The position numbers and the translations under genes were made by a program. From the NCBI RefSeq assembly GCF_030657435.1, contig NZ_JAUTWS010000041.1:1-55542 (forward strand): a stretch of DNA of 55,542 nucleotides. Reading direction: 5' to 3'. Positions 17,371 to 24,996 of the stretch are shown in pieces; within the stretch, counting starts at the first letter, position 1; each line of letters opens with the position of its first letter. This stretch comes from Paracraurococcus lichenis (GTDB lineage Bacteria > Pseudomonadota > Alphaproteobacteria > Acetobacterales > Acetobacteraceae). The notes under the pieces were generated by a model. It ran no database searches and was not told the origin of the DNA. It worked only from the letters and a program-made list of their open reading frames with translations.

Positions 17371-18279
17371 CTACCGCGCCCGCAGCCGCGGCTCCGCCGC
17401 CGCCTTCTCCACCAGCAAATCCAGCACCGCCCGCACCCGCCGCGGCAGCGCCCGGCCGCCGGGCCAAACCGCATGCACCTCCCGCGGCTCCGCCCGCCAG
17501 CCCGGCAGCACCGGCACCAGCCGCCCCGTCGCCACCTGGCCCATGACGCTCCAGGGCGCGAGCAGGGCGAGGCCGAGGCCGGCCTCCGCCGCCACCTGCA
17601 CCGCGCCGATGTCGTCGGTGGCGAAGCGGCCATGCATGGCGACCGAGGTGGCGGCGCCGTCCGGCCCCTCCAGCACCAGCACGTCGCTCGGCCGGACGCC
17701 GCGGAGGACGCAGAACTCGTGCTGCGCCAGCCCCTCCGGCTCCTCCGGCATGCCGGCGCGGGCCAGGTAGGTGGGGGCGGCGAAGAGGGCGAAATCGACC
17801 CGGCCGAGCCGCCGCGCGATCAGCGATTGCTGGCGGATGGGCCCGAAGCGGATGCCGAGGTCCATCCCTTCCTCGATCAGGTCCACCGAGCGCGGGCCGA
17901 GCCGGGCCTCGACCGAGAGGCCGGGATGGCTCTGCAGGAAGGGCGCCAGCCAGGGCAGCACCACCGCATTGTAGAAGGAGGCGACGCAGGCGATCCGCAC
18001 CAGCCCGGTCGGGGCGCCCTGCAGGCCGCGGGCATTCGACTCCGCCTCCTCCAGCGCATCCAGGATCCGCACCGCCTCCTGGTGGAAGGCGGAGCCGGCC
18101 TCGGTGGCGGAGAGCCCGCGGGGGGAGCGCAGCAGCAGCGGCACGCCGAGCCGCTGCTCGAGCTCGCCGATGATGCGGGAGACGCTGGGCTGGCTCATCG
18201 CCAGGTCGCGGGCGGCACGGGTGATGTTCCCGGTCTCCACCACGCGCCGGAAGACCTGGAGTTGCTGCAGCCTGTCCAT
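17371..18279 (-). CDS. LysR-family transcriptional regulator
   Basis: 302 residues. The N-terminal winged helix is typical (LQVFRRVVETGNITRAARDL, SQPSVSRIIGELEQRLGVPL, LLRSPRGLSATEAG). The rest is the LysR-type effector domain, close to the group with GPIRQQSLIARRLG and VHAVWPGGRALPRRVRAVLD. It lies 55 bases downstream of the quinone oxidoreductase gene on the same strand, so it may be co-transcribed with ogt-qor. It may also act on a nearby target; the effector is unknown. Confidence 0.88.
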   Translation of the reverse strand: MDRLQQLQVFRRVVETGNITRAARDLAMSQPSVSRIIGELEQRLGVPLLLRSPRGLSATEAGSAFHQEAVRILDALEEAESNARGLQGAPTGLVRIACVASFYNAVVLPWLAPFLQSHPGLSVEARLGPRSVDLIEEGMDLGIRFGPIRQQSLIARRLGRVDFALFAAPTYLARAGMPEEPEGLAQHEFCVLRGVRPSDVLVLEGPDGAATSVAMHGRFATDDIGAVQVAAEAGLGLALLAPWSVMGQVATGRLVPVLPGWRAEPREVHAVWPGGRALPRRVRAVLDLLVEKAAAEPRLRAR

Positions 18280-18334
18280 GTGGCGGGTGTAGCCGGTCGG
18301 GCGGCCTTCCGGCCGGCCCGCCGCCGGTCACATC

Positions 18335-19303
18335 TTACGGGATCAGCACCGTGCTGCCGGTGGTCCGGCGCGATTCCAGCGCGCGATGCGCCTCGGCCGC
18401 GTCCTTCAGCGGGAAGGTCTGGTTCACCGCGATCTTCACCGCGCCGGACTTCACCACCCCGAACAGGTCGTTCGCGGTGGCGACGAGGTCCTCCCGCTTC
18501 GCGGTATAGGTGTTGAGCGTCGGGCGGGTGACGTAGAGCGATCCCTTGGCGGCCAGCACGCCGAGATCGGTGGTGACGGGGCCGGAGGCATTGCCGTAGC
18601 TGATCATCAGCCCGAAGGGCCGGAGGCAGTCGAGGGAGGTGAGGAAGGTGTCCTTGCCGACGCTGTCATAGACCACGGGCAGCATGGCGCCGCCGGTGAT
18701 CTCCTTGACGCGGGCGGGGATGGCCTCGCTGGTCAGCAGGGCATGGTCGGCGCCGAGCCCCTTGACGAGGTCGGCCTTCTCCGGCGTCGAGACCACGCCG
18801 ATGACCGTCGCGCCGAGATGCTTCGCCCATTGCACCAGGATGCTGCCGACACCGCCGGCTGCGGCATGCACCAGGATGGTGTCGCCCCGTTTCACCGGAT
18901 AGGTGCGCTTGACCAGGAACTGCGCGGTCATGCCCTGCAGCATCATGGCCGCGGCCTGGGTGAAGTCGATGCCGTCGGGAATCTTCACCAGCTTCTCGGC
19001 CGGGGCGCAGCGGTATTCGGCATAGGCGCCGAGCGCCCCGGCATAGGCGACGCGGTCGCCGGGCCTGAAGTCCGTGACGGCCTCGCCGACCGCCTCCACC
19101 ACGCCCGCACCCTCCATGCCGATCGTCACGGGCATGGAGGGGGCCTTGTAGAGGCCGGTGCGGAAATAGACGTCGATGTAGTTCAGCCCGACCGCATGCT
19201 GCCGGATGAGGACCTCGCCCGGCTTCGGGTTCGGCTTCGGCAACTCGTCCCAGGTGAGCTTCTCGGGGCCGCCGTGCTCGTGGACGCGGATGGCGTGGAT
19301 CAT
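18335..19303 (-). CDS. qor: NADPH:quinone oxidoreductase (zeta-crystallin-like, zinc-independent MDR)
   Basis: 322 residues. Start MIHAIRVHEHGGPEKLTWDE, then the quinone-reductase signature region GLNYIDVYFRTGLYKAPSMP and the dinucleotide motif ILVHAAAGGVGSILVQWAKH. The zinc-binding cysteines of alcohol dehydrogenases are absent, as in QOR. It reduces quinones or conjugated carbonyls with NADPH in the cytoplasm. ATG at 19303-19301 is preceded by AGGAAAG and shares ATGA with the stop of the upstream alkyltransferase gene, so the two proteins are made together. Confidence 0.88.
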   Translation of the reverse strand: MIHAIRVHEHGGPEKLTWDELPKPNPKPGEVLIRQHAVGLNYIDVYFRTGLYKAPSMPVTIGMEGAGVVEAVGEAVTDFRPGDRVAYAGALGAYAEYRCAPAEKLVKIPDGIDFTQAAAMMLQGMTAQFLVKRTYPVKRGDTILVHAAAGGVGSILVQWAKHLGATVIGVVSTPEKADLVKGLGADHALLTSEAIPARVKEITGGAMLPVVYDSVGKDTFLTSLDCLRPFGLMISYGNASGPVTTDLGVLAAKGSLYVTRPTLNTYTAKREDLVATANDLFGVVKSGAVKIAVNQTFPLKDAAEAHRALESRRTTGSTVLIP

Positions 19304-19833
19304 CGGGAGCTTTCCTGGTGTTGGCCGCCGGGCGGCGGGGAAGAGAGTGGGAGTTCGCCGGTCGGGGCGCCGGTGCGGGCCCGGGCCTCGAGGGCGAGCA
19401 GGTAACGCTTGGTAGCCGCGCCTTCGCCGCCGGAATAGCCGCCGAGCGAGCCGTCCGCCGCCACCACGCGGTGGCAGGGGATGATGATCGGGATGGGGTT
19501 GTCGCCATTGGCCTGGCCGATGGCGCGGGGTGAGCGGCAGCCGATCTCGCGCGCGATGTCGAGGTAGCTGCGCGTCTCCCCGGGCGGGATGCGGCGGAGC
19601 GCGTCCCAGACCTTGCGGCGGAACTCGCTGCCCTGTGGGTTCAGCGGCAGGTCGAAGCCGGTGCGCTGGCCATCGAAGTAGTCCTGGAGCTGTGCCGCGG
19701 CCTCGCGCAGCAGCGGCGTCGGCGCGGCGTCGTCCGCGCCGGCGCCGCGGCCCCAGTCGAGGGCGACGATGGCGCCGTCGTCTTCGAACACGGTCAGCTC
19801 GCCGAGCGGGGTGTGGAGGGTGATGTGGGGCAT
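19300..19833 (-). CDS. ogt: Methylated-DNA--protein-cysteine methyltransferase (Ogt-type)
   Basis: 177 residues. This suicide repair enzyme takes the alkyl group from O6-alkylguanine onto its own cysteine. The active-site block NPIPIIIPCHRVVAADGSLG puts the acceptor at Cys120, and SEFRRKVWDALRRIPPGETR with SYLDIAREIG is the DNA-binding helix-turn-helix region. I choose ATG 19833, which gives the usual start MPHITLHTPLGEL; the GTG at 19851 would add six residues. Upstream gene of an overlapping pair with qor. Confidence 0.9.
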   Translation of the reverse strand: MPHITLHTPLGELTVFEDDGAIVALDWGRGAGADDAAPTPLLREAAAQLQDYFDGQRTGFDLPLNPQGSEFRRKVWDALRRIPPGETRSYLDIAREIGCRSPRAIGQANGDNPIPIIIPCHRVVAADGSLGGYSGGEGAATKRYLLALEARARTGAPTGELPLSSPPPGGQHQESSR

Positions 19834-19990
19834 GGAAGGGGCGGATGGCACACCCGCGCCCGGGCTTCGTCAAGCGGGGCAAACCTATGCGAAATCAAGT
19901 AAATGCGGCGGCCCTGGCCGGGGCGGGGGCGGGTCGCTACATGGGGCGGGACGTGCCGGCACCCTCGTCGGCTGACCGGAAGGAGCCGCC

Positions 19991-20338
19991 GTGCCGAGCG
20001 ATCCGCCCCAGTATTTCCGCGCCCATGTCTTCGTCTGCTGCAACCGTCGACCGGACGGGCACAGGCGCGGCTCCTGCGCCGCGAAAGGCAGCGAGAAGCT
20101 GCGCGACTACATGAAGGCCCGGGCGAAGGAGCTGGGGCTGGAGGGCGTGCGGGTGAACCAGGCGGGGTGCCTCGACCGCTGCGAGTTCGGGCCAACCCTG
20201 GTGATCTATCCGGAGGGGGTCTGGTACCGGCCGGAGACGCCCGCGGATGTGGACGAGATCCTGGAGGCGCACCTGCAGGAAGGCGGGCGGGTGCCGCGGC
20301 TGATGCTGACCGAGAGGGATGTTGTACCGAAGGGGTGA
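19991..20338 (+). CDS. Thioredoxin-like [2Fe-2S] ferredoxin
   Basis: 115 residues. Cysteines at 16, 17, 29, 60 and 64 fit the thioredoxin-like 2Fe-2S ferredoxin pattern (C-x10-12-C ... C-x3-C): FVCCNRRPDGHRRGSCAAKG, then NQAGCLDRCEFGPTLVIYPE. The small fold carries one 2Fe-2S cluster; its redox partner is not evident. The start is GTG 19991, with AAGGAG at about eight bases. A conserved 36-base palindromic element begins 14 bases after its stop. Confidence 0.85.
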   Translation: MPSDPPQYFRAHVFVCCNRRPDGHRRGSCAAKGSEKLRDYMKARAKELGLEGVRVNQAGCLDRCEFGPTLVIYPEGVWYRPETPADVDEILEAHLQEGGRVPRLMLTERDVVPKG

Positions 20339-20351
20339 TATGAGGGCTCTG

Positions 20352-20387
20352 GGGGTCCCCATCGCGCACTGCGCGATGGGGTGCCCC
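20352..20387. repeat. 36-base palindromic element, copy 1
   Basis: Layout: GGGG-T-CCCC, stem ATCGCGC, loop ACT, stem GCGCGAT, GGGG-TG-CCCC. The inner stem is 11 perfect base pairs (20357-20367 with 20371-20381), and the outer GGGG/CCCC adds four more. A second copy at 38133-38168 has identical ends and length but a different, still perfectly paired core. Each copy lies just after a stop codon, so it may end or stabilise transcripts. Confidence 0.7.
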
Positions 20388-20434
20388 TGTCCCCCACGCC
20401 CCCGCCGGGAGGAAGGCTTCTCCCCGGACCTCGC

Positions 20435-20463
20435 CCTGAGTCTTTGCGAGGTTCAGACTCAGG
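20435..20463. other. Inverted repeat in the mnmE leader
   Basis: CCTGAGTCT (20435-20443) and AGACTCAGG (20455-20463), perfect arms around an 11-base loop. Second of four hairpins between the ferredoxin gene and mnmE. Confidence 0.5.
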
Positions 20464-20468
20464 CCGGT

Positions 20469-20490
20469 CCAGGGGGCGCTTGCCCCCTGG
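20469..20490. other. GC-rich hairpin in the mnmE leader
   Basis: CCAGGGGGC (20469-20477) and GCCCCCTGG (20482-20490) with a GCTT tetraloop. Third hairpin of the leader. Confidence 0.55.
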
Positions 20491-20496
20491 CGGGGG

Positions 20497-20519
20497 TGAA
20501 GGGGGCAGAGCCCCCTTCA
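20497..20519. promoter_or_regulatory. Hairpin ending on the mnmE start codon
   Basis: TGAAGGGGGC (20497-20506) pairs perfectly with GCCCCCTTCA (20510-20519) around AGA. The last paired base is the A of the proposed mnmE ATG, and the only purine-rich SD-like stretch is inside the left arm. If it forms in the mRNA it would hide the start region; translation might then use GTG 20528 instead. Confidence 0.45.
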
Positions 20520-21844
20520 TGGCGCCTGTGAGCGACGACACGATCTTCGCCCTGGCGACCGGTGTCGGCCGCGCCGCGGTCGCGGTGCTGCGCCTCTCCG
20601 GCCCCGGCACCGCCGCCGCCGTCGCGGCCCTGGCGGGTGCCCTCCCCGCCCCGCGCCACGCCTCGCTCCGCCGCCTGCGTGACCCGCGGACCGCCGAGGT
20701 GCTGGACCGCGCCCTGGTCCTCTGGTTCCCCGGCCCGGCCAGCTACACCGGCGAGGACAGTGCCGAACTCCACCTGCATGGCGGCCCGGCCGTCATCGCC
20801 GGCGTGGCCGAGGCGCTGGTCGCCGCCGGCGCCCGCCCGGCGGAGCCCGGCGAGTTCACCCGCCGCGCCTTCCTCCACGGCAGGCTGGACCTGACCGCGG
20901 CCGAGGGCATCGCCGACCTGATCGCCGCCGAGACCGCCGCCCAGCGCCGCCAGGCCCTGCGGCAGGCGGAGGGCGCGCTGGCGAGCCTCTATGGCGGCTG
21001 GGCGACGCGGATCACCGCCCTGCTCGCCCGGCAGGAGGCCTTCATCGAGTTCGAGGACGAGGACCTGCCCGCGGGCCTGGACGACGTCGTCGCCGCCGCT
21101 GCGGCGGCGCTGCGGGCGGAGATCGAGGTGCATCTGGCCGATGCTCATCGCGGCGAGCGGCTGCGGGAGGGTCTGCTGGTCGCCATCATCGGCGCGCCGA
21201 ATGCGGGGAAATCCTCCCTGCTGAATGCCCTGGCGGGGCGGGAGGCGGCGATCGTCTCTGCCCGGGCCGGCACCACGCGCGACGTGGTGGAGGTGCGGCT
21301 GGACCTCGCCGGCGTGCCGGTGACGCTGGCCGATACGGCCGGGCTGCGGGAGGCGGCGGACGAGATCGAGGTGGAGGGCATCCGCCGCGCCCGCCGCCGG
21401 GCGGAGGAGGCCGACCTGGTTCTGGCCGTCTTCGCCGCCGACCAGCAGCCGGATGCGGAGACGCTGGCCTGGGTGCGGCCCGGCGTAGTGGTGCTGGCGA
21501 ACAAGACCGACCTGGCGCCCGCGCCGGCGGCGATCGGTGGCGAGGCGCCGCTCGCCGTCTCCGCCCGCACCGGCGAGGGGCTGGCCACGCTGCGCGCCCG
21601 GCTGGCGGAGGAGGCGACAGCCCGGGCTGGCCTTGCCGCCGAGGCTCCCCTCACCCGTCCCCGGCATCGTGCCGCCCTGACCGAGGCCGCAGGCTGGCTG
21701 GCCGAGATCGACACCGCCCCCTTGCCGGAGCTGAAGGCCGAGGCGCTGCGGGCGGCGCTGCGCGCCATCGGCCGCATCACCGGCCGGGTGGGCGTAGAGG
21801 CGGTGCTGGACGTTGTGTTCGGCGAATTCTGCATCGGGAAATGA
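20519..21844 (+). CDS. mnmE: tRNA uridine-5-carboxymethylaminomethyl modification GTPase MnmE
   Basis: 441 residues. With MnmG it installs the cmnm5 group on wobble uridine 34 of several tRNAs. DTIFALATGVGRAAVAVLRL is the tetrahydrofolate-binding domain start. The G domain has P-loop GAPNAGKSS (225-233), DTAG (272-275) and NKTD (328-331). The C-terminal CIGK box (438-441) carries the conserved cysteine. ATG 20519 lies at the foot of a hairpin; GTG 20528, three codons on, is an alternative start. Four bases separate it from the next gene, and mnmG follows after that. Confidence 0.93.
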   Translation: MAPVSDDTIFALATGVGRAAVAVLRLSGPGTAAAVAALAGALPAPRHASLRRLRDPRTAEVLDRALVLWFPGPASYTGEDSAELHLHGGPAVIAGVAEALVAAGARPAEPGEFTRRAFLHGRLDLTAAEGIADLIAAETAAQRRQALRQAEGALASLYGGWATRITALLARQEAFIEFEDEDLPAGLDDVVAAAAAALRAEIEVHLADAHRGERLREGLLVAIIGAPNAGKSSLLNALAGREAAIVSARAGTTRDVVEVRLDLAGVPVTLADTAGLREAADEIEVEGIRRARRRAEEADLVLAVFAADQQPDAETLAWVRPGVVVLANKTDLAPAPAAIGGEAPLAVSARTGEGLATLRARLAEEATARAGLAAEAPLTRPRHRAALTEAAGWLAEIDTAPLPELKAEALRAALRAIGRITGRVGVEAVLDVVFGEFCIGK

Positions 21845-21848
21845 CGCC

Positions 21849-22472
21849 ATGGCGATGACCGGCGAGGAGATCCGCGACTTCTATGGCCGCTGCGCCGAGG
21901 CCCGGACGCGGCTGCAGGAGCTCGCGCTGCATGCGGTGCCGAAGGCCAAGGTGCTGGAGCAGATGCAGCGCCTCGGCCTGAACCTGGACCCGGAGGTGGG
22001 CCAGGCCTCGGAGGAGGAACTGGCCTATGCCTTCGACCTGGCGGTCTATACGGCGCCGCCGGGCCGGTCGCGGGCCATCGAGCGGGTGGCGCGGCAGCAT
22101 GCACGGCTGCCCGGCGAGGGCGCGCTGGTGCTGAACGCGCTGACCCATTCGTGGCTGTCCATCTTCCGCGTCCTCGACCGGCACCCGGAGGAAGGGCTGA
22201 TCCTGGAGGATGCGCTGCTGGGCGGCGAGGTCTGGCTGGTGGACCACGCCATCGCCGAGACGGCACCACCCGGCACGATCGTCGCCAGCCGCATCGGCCG
22301 GGTCTGGGGCTTCTGCATTACCTCCGGCGTGGTGGCGGTGCTGGACGAGGGCCGGCTGGCCGGCATCCGTGGCGTGCTCGAGCGCGGTGGCGTCGGGGCG
22401 GAGGACCTGATCGTCGATCCGCGCTTCGCGCAGGCTCTGTGGCGGGACGGGTTGGGTTTCCGGGTCGGCTGA
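21849..22472 (+). CDS. Conserved hypothetical protein between mnmE and mnmG
   Basis: 207 residues, not assigned to a named family. It is mostly helical at first (EEIRDFYGRCAEARTRLQEL), then has a mixed domain with LVLNALTHSWLSIFRVLDRH and GEVWLVDHAIAETAPPGTIV, then VWGFCITSGVVAVLD. No signal peptide or membrane helix is seen. The ATG at 21849 is four bases after the mnmE stop and mnmG starts 39 bases after its end, so it is part of the tRNA-modification operon. Whether it takes part in modification is unknown. Confidence 0.75.
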   Translation: MAMTGEEIRDFYGRCAEARTRLQELALHAVPKAKVLEQMQRLGLNLDPEVGQASEEELAYAFDLAVYTAPPGRSRAIERVARQHARLPGEGALVLNALTHSWLSIFRVLDRHPEEGLILEDALLGGEVWLVDHAIAETAPPGTIVASRIGRVWGFCITSGVVAVLDEGRLAGIRGVLERGGVGAEDLIVDPRFAQALWRDGLGFRVG

Positions 22473-22510
22473 GGCTTCGTCGCGCGGCGGGGCTTCGCTA
22501 TATCCCCGCC

Positions 22511-24382
22511 ATGTACGACGTAACCTTCGACGTGGTGGTGGTGGGCGGGGGCCATGCCGGCTGCGAGGCGGCGGCGGCCGCGGCGCGTTGCGGCGCGCGC
22601 ACGCTGCTGTTGACGCATCGGGTAGAGACACTCGGGGAGATGTCCTGCAACCCGGCCATCGGCGGGATCGGCAAGGGGCATCTGGTGCGGGAGGTGGATG
22701 CGCTGGACGGCCTGATGGGCCGCGCCGCGGATGCCGCCGGGATCCATTTCAAGCTGCTGAACCGCAGCAAGGGCCCGGCGGTGCGCGGGCCGCGTGCCCA
22801 GGCGGACCGCAGGCTGTACCGGCAGGCCGTGCAGGCGCTGCTGCGTGCGACCGAGGGGCTCGCCATCGAGGCCGAGGCGGCCGAGGACCTGATCCTCTCC
22901 GGCGATGGGCGCGTCGTCGGCGTGGTCGGGGCGACCGGTCGGCGGATCGGCGCCGGGGCGGTGGTCATCACGACCGGCACCTTCCTCCGCGGCATGATCC
23001 ATATCGGCGAGGAGCGCATCCCGGCGGGACGGGTGGGCGAGGCGCCGTCCATCGGCCTCTCCAACACGCTGCGCCGCCTTGGCCTGCCGCTGGCCCGGTT
23101 GAAGACCGGTACGCCGCCGCGTTTGGACGGCCGGACCATCGACTGGGCGGCTCTTGAGCCAGACCCGGGCGACGACCCGCCCGAGCCGCTCTCCTGGATG
23201 ACCGAGCGGATCACCAACCGCCAGGTCGCCTGCGCCATCACCGCAACCACGCCGGCGACGCATGATCTCATCCGCGCCAATCTGCATCGCACCGCCGTCT
23301 ATGGAGGGCGGATCGAGGGGGTGGGGCCGCGATATTGCCCCTCGATCGAGGACAAGGTGGTCCGCTTCGCCGACAAGGCCCGGCACCAGATCTTCCTGGA
23401 ACCGGAGGGGCTGGACGACGACACGGTCTATCCGAACGGCATCTCCACCAGCCTGCCGGCATCGGTGCAGGAGGCGTTGATCGCCAGCATTCCCGGCTTG
23501 GAGTGGGCTCGTATCCTGCGGCCGGGCTATGCCATCGAATACGACCATGTCGACCCGCGATCGCTTCGCCCCACGCTGGAGGTGCGGGCGGCTCCGGGCC
23601 TCTTCCTCGCCGGCCAGATCAACGGCACCACGGGCTACGAGGAGGCAGCCGCGCAGGGGATCATGGCCGGAATCAACGCTGCCCAGCGCGCTGGCGGAGG
23701 TGAGCCGGACGCGGTGCTCACCCGCGGCGAAGCCTATGCCGGCGTTCTGGTGGACGACCTTGTTCTGCAGGGCGTCACGGAGCCCTACCGGATGCTGACG
23801 GCGCGTTCCGAGTTCCGGTTGGCGTTGCGCGCCGACAATGCTGGGCTGCGGCTGACCGGGAAGGGCATTGGCTGGGGCGTGGTCGGGGCGGAGCGGGCCC
23901 AGGCGCACCGGGAATTCGCTGCGACGCTGACCGTGGCCATCCAGCGGGCCCGGCAGGAAGGCGGCTCGCCGGCTTGGTATGCCGCGGCGGGTGTCCCGCT
24001 GAATCAGGATGGCCGTTGGCGTAGCGCCTTCGAAGCGCTCTCCCTCCCGGCGTTGACGTCTGATGCGGCGGATCGTCTCTTTCCTTGGCTGCGCGATCTC
24101 CCATCCCGTGTTCGGGGTGAACTTGAGACGCAAGCCCTCTATGCGCCCTACCTGGAGCGGCAGGCGGCGGAGTTACGGGTGCTGGAGCGGGAGGAACGAC
24201 TGCCGATCCCGGCCGGCATCGACTTCGGCGCGGTGGCCGGCCTTTCCGCCGAAATGCGACAGCGGCTGGCGAAGGCGCGGCCGACCACTCTCGGCAGCGC
24301 TGGGCGGGTTCCAGGGATCACGCCTGCTGCCCTTGCAGCGCTCGCGGTTCATCTCCGGCGTTCGGAGGCGCGTTCCACGTGA
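22511..24382 (+). CDS. mnmG: tRNA uridine-5-carboxymethylaminomethyl modification enzyme MnmG (GidA)
   Basis: 623 residues, the full length for the family. FAD-binding start FDVVVVGGGHAGCEAAAAAA, then the signature block GEMSCNPAIGGIGKGHLVRE and GPAVRGPRAQADRRLYR. The second signature is GQINGTTGYEEAAAQGIMAG. The C-terminal helical domain that binds MnmE (GIDFGAVAGLSAEMRQRL) is complete. It is the flavin- and NADH-dependent partner of MnmE. Its last codons lie inside a parS-like site and its stop overlaps the rsmG start. Confidence 0.95.
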   Translation: MYDVTFDVVVVGGGHAGCEAAAAAARCGARTLLLTHRVETLGEMSCNPAIGGIGKGHLVREVDALDGLMGRAADAAGIHFKLLNRSKGPAVRGPRAQADRRLYRQAVQALLRATEGLAIEAEAAEDLILSGDGRVVGVVGATGRRIGAGAVVITTGTFLRGMIHIGEERIPAGRVGEAPSIGLSNTLRRLGLPLARLKTGTPPRLDGRTIDWAALEPDPGDDPPEPLSWMTERITNRQVACAITATTPATHDLIRANLHRTAVYGGRIEGVGPRYCPSIEDKVVRFADKARHQIFLEPEGLDDDTVYPNGISTSLPASVQEALIASIPGLEWARILRPGYAIEYDHVDPRSLRPTLEVRAAPGLFLAGQINGTTGYEEAAAQGIMAGINAAQRAGGGEPDAVLTRGEAYAGVLVDDLVLQGVTEPYRMLTARSEFRLALRADNAGLRLTGKGIGWGVVGAERAQAHREFAATLTVAIQRARQEGGSPAWYAAAGVPLNQDGRWRSAFEALSLPALTSDAADRLFPWLRDLPSRVRGELETQALYAPYLERQAAELRVLEREERLPIPAGIDFGAVAGLSAEMRQRLAKARPTTLGSAGRVPGITPAALAALAVHLRRSEARST

Positions 24383-24386
24383 AACA
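24371..24386. promoter_or_regulatory. parS: parS-like site 1 (14 of 16 matches)
   Basis: CGTTCCACGTGAAACA differs at two positions from the ParB target consensus TGTTTCACGTGAAACA. It covers the mnmG stop and the rsmG start. Its centre is 37 bases from that of the perfect site at 24408. Confidence 0.85.
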
Positions 24387-24996
24387 TCCCGATCTGGAAG
24401 TGTTGGGTGTTTCACGTGAAACAGGAGAGCGTCTGGGCGATTTCGTCGCCCTGTTGTCCCGCTGGAACAGCCGCATCAATCTGACGGCCGAGCGCGATGA
24501 AGCCGCACTTTGGCAACGCCACATCCTGGATTCCCTTCAACTCGGCCCCCTGCTTCCCCCGGGCGAAGACCCGATCGTCGACCTCGGCTCCGGTGCCGGC
24601 TTCCCCGGCCTTATGCTGGCGCTCGTTTCCGGCCGTGAAACCCATCTCGTCGAATCCGATCGCCGCAAGTCGGCCTTCCTGATCGAGGCCGCCCGCATTC
24701 TCGGCCTGCCCCAGGTCAAGGTTCATCCCACGCGCATCGACGCCGCCAAGCTTCCCCCGGCCGCCGTGGTCAGCGCCCGCGCCCTCGCACCCCTCCCCGA
24801 CCTCCTTGCCCACGCGCACCGCATTCTCACTCCCGGCGGCGTCGCGCTGTTTCCGAAGGGCCGGACGGCCGAGCAGGAATTGACGGACGCCGCCCGCGCC
24901 TGGATCATGCGCGTGGAGCGGTTCCCGAGTCGGACCGACCCCACCGCCACCATCCTCAGAATCAGCGAGATCCGTCCTGACGGCGCACCTGCCTGA
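24379..24996 (+). CDS. rsmG: 16S rRNA (guanine527-N7)-methyltransferase RsmG (GidB)
   Basis: 205 residues. SAM-binding motif IVDLGSGAGFPGLMLAL at 67-83; NSRINLTAERDEAALWQRHI and LDSL before it are typical of RsmG. It methylates G527 of 16S rRNA. The GTG start at 24379 overlaps the mnmG stop. Codons 10-15 (GVSRET) are encoded by the perfect parS palindrome, so coding and partition functions share the same bases. The last ~20 bases overlap the proposed parA start. Confidence 0.93.
   Translation: MKHPDLEVLGVSRETGERLGDFVALLSRWNSRINLTAERDEAALWQRHILDSLQLGPLLPPGEDPIVDLGSGAGFPGLMLALVSGRETHLVESDRRKSAFLIEAARILGLPQVKVHPTRIDAAKLPPAAVVSARALAPLPDLLAHAHRILTPGGVALFPKGRTAEQELTDAARAWIMRVERFPSRTDPTATILRISEIRPDGAPA
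24408..24423. promoter_or_regulatory. parS: Perfect parS site
   Basis: TGTTTCACGTGAAACA, the exact 16-base palindromic parS of chromosomal ParABS systems, inside the 5' part of rsmG and about 1.35 kb upstream of parB. ParB loads here and spreads to build the segregation complex. Confidence 0.97.

Noticed and set aside
20340..20520. CRISPR array or riboswitch upstream of mnmE
   Set aside because: The hairpins differ from each other and are not regularly spaced repeats; no known riboswitch core is recognisable.
22046..24133. 695-codon minus-strand frame antisense to mnmG
   Set aside because: Covers a fully recognised, conserved gene on the other strand and has no motifs of its own.
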